This document shows, in pieces, positions 1-8,842 of a stretch of 41,817 nucleotides of DNA. Each line of letters starts with the position of its first letter. Positions within the stretch are counted from its first letter, which is position 1. The position numbers and the translations under genes are program-made. The notes beneath the pieces are model-generated. The model searched no databases. It was given only the letters and a program-made list of their open reading frames with translations, and was not told where the DNA came from. The DNA is from Methylophilaceae bacterium (GTDB lineage: Bacteria > Pseudomonadota > Gammaproteobacteria > Burkholderiales > Methylophilaceae). The stretch is from the NCBI GenBank assembly GCA_947451235.1, contig CANFZA010000010.1:1-41817 (forward strand), given 5' to 3'.

Positions 1-1
1 C

Positions 2-403
2 ACTTTATTATCCGTATTATTTAATATAGAAAAAGACTTTAAACCAGATTTCTCCAAGCAAGCGCGTGGCTTAGCACTCATTCTTAAAACCCCTGCACTT
101 GCTACCATACAAGTTGCCAGAAATAATACGGGCAAAGCTATTGGTATGGTGAGCGCTCAATTAGTGACATCTACCGCACAAGGTTCAGCTTCAGCGTGGG
201 TAGAAGATATGGTGATTGATGCAGAATTTAGAGGCTGTGGCATAGGCCGACAATTACTACAAAACACATTAGATTGGGCTAAAAGCAAAGGCGCAACACG
301 CGCACAGCTTTTGGTGGATATTGAAAATACTGAGGCACTTGGCTATTACCAGCATTTAAACTGGGAAGCTACACAACTACAAGCGCGTAGAGTGTTTTTA
401 TAA
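2..403 (+). CDS. GNAT family N-acetyltransferase, 5' truncated by the window edge
   Basis: The frame of the 146..403 ORF is open back to base 2 (TLLSVLFNIEKDFKPDFSKQARGLALILKTPALATIQVARNNTGKAIGMVSAQLV...). VEDMVIDAEFRGCGIGRQLL is a GNAT acetyl-CoA binding motif. The ATG at 146 is probably internal. Confidence 0.85.
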   Translation, partial: TLLSVLFNIEKDFKPDFSKQARGLALILKTPALATIQVARNNTGKAIGMVSAQLVTSTAQGSASAWVEDMVIDAEFRGCGIGRQLLQNTLDWAKSKGATRAQLLVDIENTEALGYYQHLNWEATQLQARRVFL

Positions 404-430
404 CTGACTTTTTAAGACTTTAAAACATTT

Positions 431-466
431 ACATCTGTAACAATCTTTTGAATCATTACAGATGTA
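431..466. terminator. Bidirectional hairpin between convergent genes
   Basis: ACATCTGTAA (431-440) and TTACAGATGT (456-465) form a perfect inverted repeat between a + gene ending at 403 and a - gene ending at 501. Confidence 0.6.
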
Positions 467-500
467 TTTTCAGCTTAACGTTGAATCAACGCCAGTCTAA

Positions 501-854
501 TTAAAGCGGTGCACGTTGTCCGCAGAAAAAGCCAACGGCGTAATCTGGTGTGTTAAACGTAATGCGGCTGCCTGATGGGAAATAAAGAACATCACCCACA
601 GTTGCAGTCACTTTTTGACCAGTTTCGTCAGAGATAATGAAAGTACCATCTACAACAATTTTCATTTCTTCGTAATCATAGTCATACACCAATTCGTTGC
701 CTTTTTCTAAGCGGAAAAAACCTGCACAAATGGTTTTATCTTTATCTGCAGAAACAAAGGTATCACCTAGCCAAGCAGGAACGCCAGGCACATTCATTGA
801 TGGTTGTGAATCTTTAATTGCCTGTTTTTTGTATTGAAACGGTTTAGTACTCAT
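501..854 (-). CDS. EutQ-like cupin (DUF861-type) protein
   Basis: 117 aa small beta-barrel-like sequence (ICAGFFRLEKGNELVYDYDYEEMKIVVDGTFIISDETGQKVTATVGDVLYFPSGSRITF), typical cupin/EutQ pattern. Confidence 0.75.
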   Translation of the reverse strand: MSTKPFQYKKQAIKDSQPSMNVPGVPAWLGDTFVSADKDKTICAGFFRLEKGNELVYDYDYEEMKIVVDGTFIISDETGQKVTATVGDVLYFPSGSRITFNTPDYAVGFFCGQRAPL

Positions 855-1012
855 TACACTTCTCCTTAAGGGTTGGTTTGATCATGTTTTGTACATGGTG
901 TATTTAATCGTGAGTGACTAAAGTCCACAATTACACTTAAGGTGTACTCTCTAAGAAGGATATTTGAGTATTGCTGAACCTCTGACTTTTATTGAAGATT
1001 AAATCGGCTAAA

Positions 1013-2305
1013 TTAAGCTTTTGCCAGCGCCCGATCAAGAATATCCAGTGCTTCATCAAACACTTCATCTTGAATCGTCAGTGGGTATAAAAATCGAATA
1101 GCATTGCCGTACACACCGCAACTTAGCAGTATCAAACCTTCTTCTAGCGCGGCTTGTTGCACTCGTTTTACCGCTTCTATAGAAGGCTGATTAGTGACAA
1201 TATCAAAAAACTCGGCAGCAATCATAGAACCCAAACCGCGGATATCTTTAATGGACGGCACCGTTGCTTGCGCTTTTGTTAGCCGCACTTTTAACTTTTC
1301 ACCCAAATAATTAGCACGCGCAACTAATTGCTCTTCTTCAATAATATCGATTACCGCGTGCGCTGCCGCAATCGCCAACGGGTTTCCTGCGTAAGTACCA
1401 CCTAAACCACCGGGCGCAGGGCCATCCATCACTTCGGCCTTGCCGCATACGGCAGATAAAGTCATGCCACCGGCTAGACTTTTTGCCATCACAATCACAT
1501 CGGGAATCACATCGTAATGTTCAGCGGCGAATAGCTTACCAGTGCGGCCAAAGCCAGTTTGCACTTCATCAAACACCAGCAAAATGCCGTGCTCAACGCA
1601 CTCTTTTCGTAGCGCGGTCATTAAGGCTGGCGGTGCCGCATAAAAGCCGCCCTCGCCTTGCACTGGCTCTATCATGATAGCGGCCACGCGTTTGGGGTCT
1701 ATATCCGCTTTAAATAAGGTATGCAGCGCGTTGATTGAATCTTCTACTGTCACGCCATGCAAATCTATTGGAAACGGAATATGGTAAACGTCTGACGGAA
1801 ACGGTCCAAAGCCGACTTTATACGGCACGACTTTGCCAGTTAAGGCGCAGGCCATCATGGTGCGACCATGAAAAGCGCCAGAAAAAGCAATAATGCCTGG
1901 TCGACCTGTGCTGGCTCTAGCAATTTTGACTGCGTTTTCTGCCGCTTCTGCACCGCTAGAGAAAAACGCGGTTTTTTTGGCGTGTGCGCCCGGCGTGAGT
2001 TGGTTAATACGCTCAGCCAGCGTGACATAACTTTCGTAAGGCAGCACCTGATAACAGGTATGGGTAAAGCGCTTTAATTGCGCTTCAATCGCGGCTATCA
2101 TTTTTGGGTGTCTGTGCCCAGTATTCAGCACGGCAATACCGCCGGCAAAATCAATATAACGTTTGCCTTCTACATCCCACACTTCTGAATTCAACGCGCG
2201 GTCTATAAAGAAATTCGCCATTACACCTATGCCACGAGGGGTGGCGGCTAGGCGGCGTTCATGTAGGTTTTGATTACTTGCTGGCTTATTTTCTTGAGTT
2301 TTCAT
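1013..2305 (-). CDS. gabT: 4-aminobutyrate aminotransferase (class III PLP)
   Basis: 430 aa; FFSSGAEAAENAVKIARASTGRPGIIAFSGAFHGRTMM, LLVFDEVQTGFGRTGKLFAAEH and MAKSLAGGMTLSAVCGKAEVMD are class III aminotransferase/GabT motifs. Confidence 0.92.
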   Translation of the reverse strand: MKTQENKPASNQNLHERRLAATPRGIGVMANFFIDRALNSEVWDVEGKRYIDFAGGIAVLNTGHRHPKMIAAIEAQLKRFTHTCYQVLPYESYVTLAERINQLTPGAHAKKTAFFSSGAEAAENAVKIARASTGRPGIIAFSGAFHGRTMMACALTGKVVPYKVGFGPFPSDVYHIPFPIDLHGVTVEDSINALHTLFKADIDPKRVAAIMIEPVQGEGGFYAAPPALMTALRKECVEHGILLVFDEVQTGFGRTGKLFAAEHYDVIPDVIVMAKSLAGGMTLSAVCGKAEVMDGPAPGGLGGTYAGNPLAIAAAHAVIDIIEEEQLVARANYLGEKLKVRLTKAQATVPSIKDIRGLGSMIAAEFFDIVTNQPSIEAVKRVQQAALEEGLILLSCGVYGNAIRFLYPLTIQDEVFDEALDILDRALAKA

Positions 2306-2385
2306 GAAGCTTAATCCTTATTTTTTGCCTTAAATTAATTTAAGACCTTTCCACGAGCACATATAAACCGAAAAACCATCAGCTT

Positions 2386-2496
2386 CGTCATTCCCGTGCC
2401 TCTAAGGTCGCTACAAAGTAGCGGGTACTTAGAGAGGATGCGGGAATCCAGTTAACTTGTTGATCTGACTAGATTCCCGCCTCCGCGGGAATGACG
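2386..2496. repeat. 111 bp palindromic element with dRS3-like ATTCCC-N8-GGGAAT core and three potential stems
   Basis: Outer inverted repeat CGTCATTCCCG (2386-2396)/CGGGAATGACG (2486-2496). Inner hairpins are CTCTAAG(2400-2406)/CTTAGAG(2428-2434) and GCGGGAATCCAG(2440-2451)/CTAGATTCCCGC(2469-2480). ATTCCCGCCTCCGCGGGAAT fits ATTCCC-N8-GGGAAT. Confidence 0.75.
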
Positions 2497-2549
2497 ATAA
2501 TTAGGGGTTTAGTATTAAATTTTAGTCAACTTAACTTCGCGCAAAGGCC

Positions 2550-4049
2550 TTAATCCAAGCGAATCCAAGTCGTTTTCAACTCAGTATATTTTTCCAGCGC
2601 ATGTAGCGATTTATCCCTGCCATTGCCCGATTGTTTATAGCCACCAAACGGCACGGTAATATCATCTTCATCATAACTATTCACATGCACGGTGCCTGCG
2701 CGTAAAGCCTTGGCCACCTTGTGTGCACGGCTAATATCCTGCGTCCAAACCGCTGCGGCCAAACCATATTCACTATCATTAGCAATGCGCACGGCTTCCT
2801 CTTCAGTATCAAAGGTAATAATAGATAACACAGGGCCAAAAATCTCTTCGCTGGCAATGGTCATGTCGTTGGTCACGTCATCGAATACGGTTGGGCTGAT
2901 ATAAAAACCGCCACTTTCCAGCCTCATTTGTTCGCCGCCTGCGCGTAAATTTGCGCCTTGTTTTTTACCGCTGGCAATATATTTCAGTACATTTTCCATT
3001 TGCCCACAATCCACTAAAGCACCCATCTTGGTATTCGCATCTAGCGGATCAGCCGGTTGATAGTTAGGCAAATGCGCCAGAATTTTTTTAACGAATTGCT
3101 CTTTGATAGAACGCTCTACCAACAAGCGTGAAGGCGCATTGCAGCTTTCACCTTGGTTGTAAAAAATCGCACCGGCAGAGGCCGCCGCAGCTTTATCCAT
3201 GTCTTTACAATCGGCAAAAACAATATTGGCAGACTTACCGCCTAACTCACACCAAGCGCGCTTTAGGTTGCTTTGTCCGGCCATTATTTGTATTTTTTTA
3301 CCCACGCTGGTTGAGCCGGTAAACGCAATGCAATCCACATCCATGTGCATTGCCAACGGCGTACCCGCTTCAGCGCCAAAGCCCGGCACGATATTTAACA
3401 CGCCGGCTGGAATGCCGGCTTCTATGGCTAAATCGCCCAGTCTTAAAGCTGTCAGCGGTGATTTTTCTGAAGGTTTCAATACAACGCTATTGCCTGACGC
3501 CAAAGCTGGTGCAATTTTCCAGCAGGCCATTAATATCGGGTAATTCCACGGCACAATGGCCGCCACCACGCCTATAGGTTCACGGGTAATCAGCGCCAAC
3601 GTATGGTCTGCGGTTGGGGCTACTTCGCCATACACTTTATCAATCGCCTCACCAAACCAGCGCAAGCTGTTAGCCGCAGAATTCACATCTACATTCAAGC
3701 TTTCAGTAATCGGCTTGCCCATGTCCAGCGTTTCTAATAAGGCTAATTCTTCTTTATTGGCCAACAGTAAATCGGCAAAACGAATCATGGTTTGCTTGCG
3801 CTCACGCGGTGAAAGTCCCGCCCAGCGCCTATCGTTAAAAGCGGCACGGGCGGCCGTCACGGCAAGGTTAATATCAGCCGCTTTGCCTGATGTTACATCA
3901 GCTAACTTTCTGCCATCAATCGGAGAAAAACATTCAAAAGTGCTGTTATCGACAGCGCTTACACGCACACCGTTTATAAAGGCGCGGCCGTCAATTTTTA
4001 GCGTTTTAGCGCGTTGATGCCAATCTATTGTTTGAGTTAAATCAGTCAT
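2550..4049 (-). CDS. puuC: Gamma-glutamyl-gamma-aminobutyraldehyde dehydrogenase (PuuC-type aldehyde dehydrogenase)
   Basis: 499 aa ALDH; VYGEVAPTADHTLALITREPIGVVAAIVPWNYP, FYNQGESCNAPSRLL (catalytic Cys) and the C-terminal PFGGYKQSGNGRDKSLHALEKYTELKTTWI resemble PuuC. Confidence 0.85.
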   Translation of the reverse strand: MTDLTQTIDWHQRAKTLKIDGRAFINGVRVSAVDNSTFECFSPIDGRKLADVTSGKAADINLAVTAARAAFNDRRWAGLSPRERKQTMIRFADLLLANKEELALLETLDMGKPITESLNVDVNSAANSLRWFGEAIDKVYGEVAPTADHTLALITREPIGVVAAIVPWNYPILMACWKIAPALASGNSVVLKPSEKSPLTALRLGDLAIEAGIPAGVLNIVPGFGAEAGTPLAMHMDVDCIAFTGSTSVGKKIQIMAGQSNLKRAWCELGGKSANIVFADCKDMDKAAAASAGAIFYNQGESCNAPSRLLVERSIKEQFVKKILAHLPNYQPADPLDANTKMGALVDCGQMENVLKYIASGKKQGANLRAGGEQMRLESGGFYISPTVFDDVTNDMTIASEEIFGPVLSIITFDTEEEAVRIANDSEYGLAAAVWTQDISRAHKVAKALRAGTVHVNSYDEDDITVPFGGYKQSGNGRDKSLHALEKYTELKTTWIRLD

Positions 4050-4052
4050 TAC

Positions 4053-5513
4053 TTAGATTCCCGCCATGCAAACATACTTAATTTCCAGATATTCATCTAT
4101 GCCTAGGTGCGAACCTTCACGACCTAAGCCAGATTGTTTTACGCCACCAAAGGGCGCAACTTCGTTGGAGATAATGCCAGTATTCACGCCAACCATGCCG
4201 TATTCCAAAGCTTCTGCCACGCGCCAAATGCGACCAATATCACGGCTGTAAAAATAAGAAGCTAGACCAAATTCAGTATCATTTGCCAGCGCAATCACTT
4301 CTTCATCGGTGTTAAATCTGAACAAAGGTGCGACTGGGCCAAAGGTTTCTTCACTAAAAATCAGCGCCTCTTTACTCACATTAGCCAGCACCGTAGGCTC
4401 AAAAAACGTACCACCTAGCGCATGGCGCTTACCGCCAGCAATTAAGCTTGCACCTTTAGAAATCGCATCCGCCACATGGCTTTCAATTTTCGCGATGGCA
4501 GCTTCATCAATCAATGGCCCTTGCGTTACGCCATCTTCTATACCAAAACCTACTTTTAACTGGCTAACACGCACCGCTAATCTTTTGGCAAATTCATCAA
4601 ATACGCCGTCTTGTATAAATAGGCGATTTGAACACACGCAAGTTTGCCCGGCATTGCGAAATTTACTCAGCATGGCGCCTTCAACTGCCGCATCTAAATC
4701 AGCATCGTTGAACACAATAAATGGCGCATTGCCGCCTAACTCTAACGATAACTTTTTGATAGTATCCGCACATTGGCGCATTAAAATACGGCCAACTTCA
4801 GTAGAGCCGGTAAAGGATAATTTAGTCACCACCGAGCTTTCGCACATCGCCGCACCTATTTGTTTAGCGTCGCCAGTGACCACTTGCAATACGCCAGCAG
4901 GAATGCCCGCTTCTTCGGCTAATACGGCTAGCGCAATCGCACATAAAGGCGTTTGTTCGGCAGGTTTAATAATCATGCTGCAACCAGCCGCCAAGGCTGG
5001 CGCGGCTTTGCGTGTAATCATGGCAATGGGGAAGTTCCACGGCGTAATCGCCGCAGTTACGCCTATGGGCTGTTTAAGGACTAATAAACGACGGTCGCTC
5101 ATGGGCGCAGGAATCACTTCGCCATACACGCGCTTGGCTTCTTCGGCAAACCATTCAATAAAACTAGCACCGTAAGCTACTTCGCCGCGTGCTTCTGCCA
5201 ATGGCTTACCTTGTTCGGCGGTGAGCAATTGTGCTAAATCTTCTTTGTGTTCAATAATCAAGGCAAACCAGCGTTTAAGAATAATAGAACGCGCCGCTGC
5301 AGTGAGCATTTTCCATGATTTTTGTGCCAAGGCTGAAGCGATAATCGCCCGCTCGGTTTCCGCACGACCCATCAAAGGCACGCGCCCCACAACCTCGCCA
5401 TTGGCCGGATTTGTCACAATAATGGTTGCGCCTAAATCGGCCGCCACCCACTGCCCAGCCAGCAAAGTGAGATTATTTTTAAGTAAGGCAGTATGCGTTA
5501 ACTTTAGCGCCAT
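4053..5513 (-). CDS. gabD: Succinate-semialdehyde dehydrogenase
   Basis: 486 aa; AITPWNFPIAMITRKAAPALAAGC, KLSLELGGNAPFIVFNDADLD, RNAGQTCVCSNRLF and GVKQSGLGREGSHLGIDEYLEIKYVCM are typical GabD. Confidence 0.93.
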   Translation of the reverse strand: MALKLTHTALLKNNLTLLAGQWVAADLGATIIVTNPANGEVVGRVPLMGRAETERAIIASALAQKSWKMLTAAARSIILKRWFALIIEHKEDLAQLLTAEQGKPLAEARGEVAYGASFIEWFAEEAKRVYGEVIPAPMSDRRLLVLKQPIGVTAAITPWNFPIAMITRKAAPALAAGCSMIIKPAEQTPLCAIALAVLAEEAGIPAGVLQVVTGDAKQIGAAMCESSVVTKLSFTGSTEVGRILMRQCADTIKKLSLELGGNAPFIVFNDADLDAAVEGAMLSKFRNAGQTCVCSNRLFIQDGVFDEFAKRLAVRVSQLKVGFGIEDGVTQGPLIDEAAIAKIESHVADAISKGASLIAGGKRHALGGTFFEPTVLANVSKEALIFSEETFGPVAPLFRFNTDEEVIALANDTEFGLASYFYSRDIGRIWRVAEALEYGMVGVNTGIISNEVAPFGGVKQSGLGREGSHLGIDEYLEIKYVCMAGI

Positions 5514-5590
5514 AAAATGTCCTTGTTAGTTGCTCTAGAGTTAGCTCTATAAATCTAGAGAAAGTGCTATCAATAATGACAGCCACATAT

Positions 5591-5657
5591 TTTAGTAGGA
5601 GCGACGCCTCGTCGCGATTGCACCATTGCTTCGCGACGAGGCGTCGCTCCTACTAAA
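5591..5657. repeat. REP-like palindrome, copy 1
   Basis: Perfect 27 bp inverted repeat TTTAGTAGGAGCGACGCCTCGTCGCGA (5591-5617)/TCGCGACGAGGCGTCGCTCCTACTAAA (5631-5657) with a 13 nt loop; GTAGGAGCG tips. Confidence 0.88.
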
Positions 5658-5717
5658 CAATGATGATAGCCACTCGTGATCATATTGATAGACTGGTCAG
5701 AGAAACCAAACAACATA

Positions 5718-6635
5718 TCACTTATTAGTATCGCTATAAGCTTGAGCCGTTTCACGTTTGCGTTTGCGTTCTTGGTGCGAGGTATAAAAGCTTGAGGCCA
5801 GCACAGCGATAGTTACCACAGCTATGGTGACGGTTGCAACCGCATTAATGGTTGGGTTTAACCCTAATCTAGCGCGCGAAAATATCACCATAGGCATCGT
5901 AGAATAGCCTGGGCCGGACAAGAATGATGACAACACCACATCATCAAAAGATAAGGTAAACGTCAGCAAGAATGCCGAAACTAGCGCAGGCACTAGCAAA
6001 GGTAGTGTGACTAATCTAAACACCTGAAAAGGCTGGCAACCCAAATCCATCGCCGCTTCATCTAATTTGCTATCCATTTCTCGCAAGCGAGAAGTGACCA
6101 CTACTGTGGCATAGGCGGTGCCCAATAAAGAATGACCGAGCAAGATCGTAAACAAACCTCGTTCCGGATAGCCCAACCAATGCTGTAATGAAACCAGCAT
6201 CAATAACAATGATAAACCCACAATCACGTCTGGCATCACTAGCGGTGTGCTGGCCATAGACGAGAACAATGTGCGACCGGGGAAACGCTTGTAGCGATTT
6301 AAGGCGAAAGCGGTGAAAGTGCCAAAAAATACTGAAATTAACGCTGAGAGTAAAGCGATTTTAAGTGATAACAAGACCGCAGAAATCAAGTCGCTATCTT
6401 TCATTAACGCTGCGTACCACCTTAAACTGGCGTGACTCCAAACTGTGGCCACTTGCGAATCGTTAAATGAAAATATCACTAGCGTAACGATAGGCATATA
6501 CAAAAAAATGTAGACCGCTATCATCCAACTTTGGCTAAACCATTTAATCATTTTCGGACTGACGGCTAGCTTTTCGCTAGGTTTTAGCACTGGCTTTGCG
6601 CCTGACTTTAGGTCTAAATTAGCGTCAGTCTTCAT
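5718..6635 (-). CDS. potI: Putrescine ABC transporter permease (PotI/SpuH)
   Basis: 305 aa membrane protein; EAAMDLGCQPFQVFRLVTLPLLVPALVSAFLL is the EAA loop; last gene of the transporter set. Confidence 0.9.
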   Translation of the reverse strand: MKTDANLDLKSGAKPVLKPSEKLAVSPKMIKWFSQSWMIAVYIFLYMPIVTLVIFSFNDSQVATVWSHASLRWYAALMKDSDLISAVLLSLKIALLSALISVFFGTFTAFALNRYKRFPGRTLFSSMASTPLVMPDVIVGLSLLLMLVSLQHWLGYPERGLFTILLGHSLLGTAYATVVVTSRLREMDSKLDEAAMDLGCQPFQVFRLVTLPLLVPALVSAFLLTFTLSFDDVVLSSFLSGPGYSTMPMVIFSRARLGLNPTINAVATVTIAVVTIAVLASSFYTSHQERKRKRETAQAYSDTNK

Positions 6636-7558
6636 GCTTTAGACTCCGCCTGCTCAGATTGAGATTTATTGTAAATAGCCATAGGCAACATAATCAGCAA
6701 TATCATCACCACCGCCACGGCAGAAGCCATAGGCCAATCGTTATTACTGAAAAACTCATCCCATAATACGCGGCCTATCATCAGCGTATCTGAGCCGCCT
6801 AATAATTCAGGAATCACATATTCACCCACCGCCGGAATAAATACCAGCATAGACCCAGCCACAATACCTGCCTTAGAAAGTGGTACGGTAATCAGCCAGA
6901 AAGCTTTAAATGGGCTGGCGCCAAGATCAGCAGCGGCTTCTAAATAACGCATATCTAATTTAGATAAATTGGCGTAAAGCGGCAATATCATGAAGGGTAA
7001 ATACGAGTACACCATGCCCACCATCAATGAAAATGGCGTATTCATCATGGCGATAGGCTCGTGAATGACACCTATGCTCATCAGAACATTGTTAATCACG
7101 CCATTGTTAACTAGCAAGGTTTTCCAGGCGTAAATGCGTAGTAAAAATGAGGTCCAAAATGGCAACATAATCAGCATTAACAAAGTCGGCTGTATGTGTT
7201 TGGGCGAACGCGCCATAAAATAAGCAAACGGATAAGCGATTATTAAACAAATCACCGTCGTCATCAGCGCATATCTAATTGAAGAGAAATAAGTTTGATA
7301 ATAAAGCGCATCGGTGGTGATAAACATATAACTGGCAAAGTTAAGCTTGACCGTAGGCCAGCCATTTGTCCAATCTATCATGCTAGATACCGAAGTAGAT
7401 TCCATCTCCGACAAACTGATTTTAAGTACGATAAGTAGCGGCACTAAAGCCAGTATCAAAAACCAAAAATAAGGCACGCCTATGACCAAATAGCGTCCAT
7501 TGCTTAGCCTACTCATGGCGCTGGATATTTTGTTCATGCTGGAGGTATTCTTCATCAT
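6632..7558 (-). CDS. potH: Putrescine ABC transporter permease (PotH/SpuG)
   Basis: 308 aa; EAAADLGASPFKAFWLITVPLSKAGIVAGSMLVFIPAVGEYVIPELLGG; 4 bp overlap with potI. Confidence 0.9.
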   Translation of the reverse strand: MMKNTSSMNKISSAMSRLSNGRYLVIGVPYFWFLILALVPLLIVLKISLSEMESTSVSSMIDWTNGWPTVKLNFASYMFITTDALYYQTYFSSIRYALMTTVICLIIAYPFAYFMARSPKHIQPTLLMLIMLPFWTSFLLRIYAWKTLLVNNGVINNVLMSIGVIHEPIAMMNTPFSLMVGMVYSYLPFMILPLYANLSKLDMRYLEAAADLGASPFKAFWLITVPLSKAGIVAGSMLVFIPAVGEYVIPELLGGSDTLMIGRVLWDEFFSNNDWPMASAVAVVMILLIMLPMAIYNKSQSEQAESKA

Positions 7559-7564
7559 GGCCGC

Positions 7565-8683
7565 CTATTGCGTTAGCACAACCATCGCGTGCTCGTTCCA
7601 GTGCGCGTAGGCGGTATCACCCCAAGTTAAACCACAACTTAAGTCACGCGTATTATTCAGTTCTTGGGCTTTAATCACTTTGCCACTGGCAAGTTTTAAG
7701 TGATATGTGGTGTGCGCGCCAAAGTAGACCATTTCCGTCACTTCACCCATGCACCAGTTATAGTCACCGGCAGGTTTTTCTTTAGTTAGCAATATTTTTT
7801 CTGGTCGTAAAGCCACGCCTACGCTCATGCCTGTATGGCCGCTAATACCATGACCCACATAATGCACACATTCCTCGCTACGGATGGTCACGTGGTCAGC
7901 TTCATCTTCTTCAATGACGCCATCAAAGATATTCACGTTACCAATAAAATCAGCCACTTGACGGCTATTGGGCATTTCATAAACTTCATCAGGCGCACCG
8001 ACTTGCATGAAATAGCCTTCATTCATCACCGCAATACGCGATGCCATGGTCATGGCTTCTTCTTGGTCATGCGTTACGAGTACGCAAGTTACGCCTACTT
8101 CTTCAATAATATTGACCAATTCTAGCTGCGTGGTTTCACGTAATTTTTTATCCAACGCGCCTAAAGGTTCATCTAAAAGTAACAGTTTAGGCCGCTTTGC
8201 TAAACTACGCGCCAAGGCAACGCGCTGTTGCTGGCCACCAGAAAGTTGGTGTGGTTTACGTTTGGCAAATTTAGTCAGTTGCACTAAAGCCAGCATTTTT
8301 TCAACCTGCTCGTTAATCTGCTCATTTGGCAAGCCATCGCGCTTTAAACCAAAGGCGATATTTTCCCAAACGCTTAAATGCGGAAAAAGTGCGTAAGACT
8401 GAAACATCATATTGATATGGCGTTTATAAGGCGGCAAGTCAGTAATATCTTCACCCGCTAGAAAAATCCGGCCTTTGGTTGGCGTTTCAAAGCCAGCCAA
8501 CATGCGTAGCAAGGTAGATTTACCGCAACCAGAACCGCCAAGCAGGGCAAAAATCTCGCCTGTTGCAACCGTAAGCGAAACGTTATCCACCGCTTTCACA
8601 GCACCATCAAAAATCTTGGTGACGCCTTCAACGCGCAGTAAATCTTCACGTACGATGTTTGCTTTGGGTGCTGTCGCCATCAT
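7565..8683 (-). CDS. potG: Putrescine ABC transporter ATP-binding protein (PotG/SpuF)
   Basis: 372 aa; Walker A GGSGCGKSTLLRML, signature LSGGQQQRVALARSLAKRPKLLLLDEPLGALD, C-terminal TOBE-like region. Confidence 0.93.
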   Translation of the reverse strand: MMATAPKANIVREDLLRVEGVTKIFDGAVKAVDNVSLTVATGEIFALLGGSGCGKSTLLRMLAGFETPTKGRIFLAGEDITDLPPYKRHINMMFQSYALFPHLSVWENIAFGLKRDGLPNEQINEQVEKMLALVQLTKFAKRKPHQLSGGQQQRVALARSLAKRPKLLLLDEPLGALDKKLRETTQLELVNIIEEVGVTCVLVTHDQEEAMTMASRIAVMNEGYFMQVGAPDEVYEMPNSRQVADFIGNVNIFDGVIEEDEADHVTIRSEECVHYVGHGISGHTGMSVGVALRPEKILLTKEKPAGDYNWCMGEVTEMVYFGAHTTYHLKLASGKVIKAQELNNTRDLSCGLTWGDTAYAHWNEHAMVVLTQ

Positions 8684-8791
8684 TAACCTTACTTCAAATA
8701 TATGTTTTTTCGAGATTTGGAACGAGATAGTTCATTTCAAAAAAGACAGCGCTAGGCTAATAATGCGAAAACGCAGTCTATTTTTGCGGCC

Positions 8792-8831
8792 TAATAATGA
8801 CTAAGCCTTAATAATGGCTTAGTCATTATTA
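8792..8831 (-). promoter_or_regulatory. Intercistronic stem-loop between potF and potG
   Basis: Perfect 16 bp inverted repeat TAATAATGACTAAGCC (8792-8807)/GGCTTAGTCATTATTA (8816-8831), 8 nt loop, 11 nt past the potF stop; no T-tract. Confidence 0.7.
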
Positions 8832-8842
8832 AGGCTTGGTGA

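Noticed and set aside
3556-4017. 153 aa plus-strand ORF opposite puuC
   Set aside because: Antisense shadow ORF of an unambiguous aldehyde dehydrogenase.
4309-5175. 288 aa plus-strand ORF opposite gabD
   Set aside because: Lies wholly antisense to a clear gabD; composition reflects codon bias of the true gene, no recognisable domain.
5570-5755. 61 aa minus-strand ORF with VGATPRREAMVQSRRGVAPT
   Set aside because: Most of it is translation of the REP-like palindrome at 5591-5657 and it overlaps the potI end; repeat-derived and spurious.
8046-8396. Antisense ORFs within potG and other long genes
   Set aside because: Shadow ORFs inside conserved coding sequence; no ribosome-binding site or domain signal.
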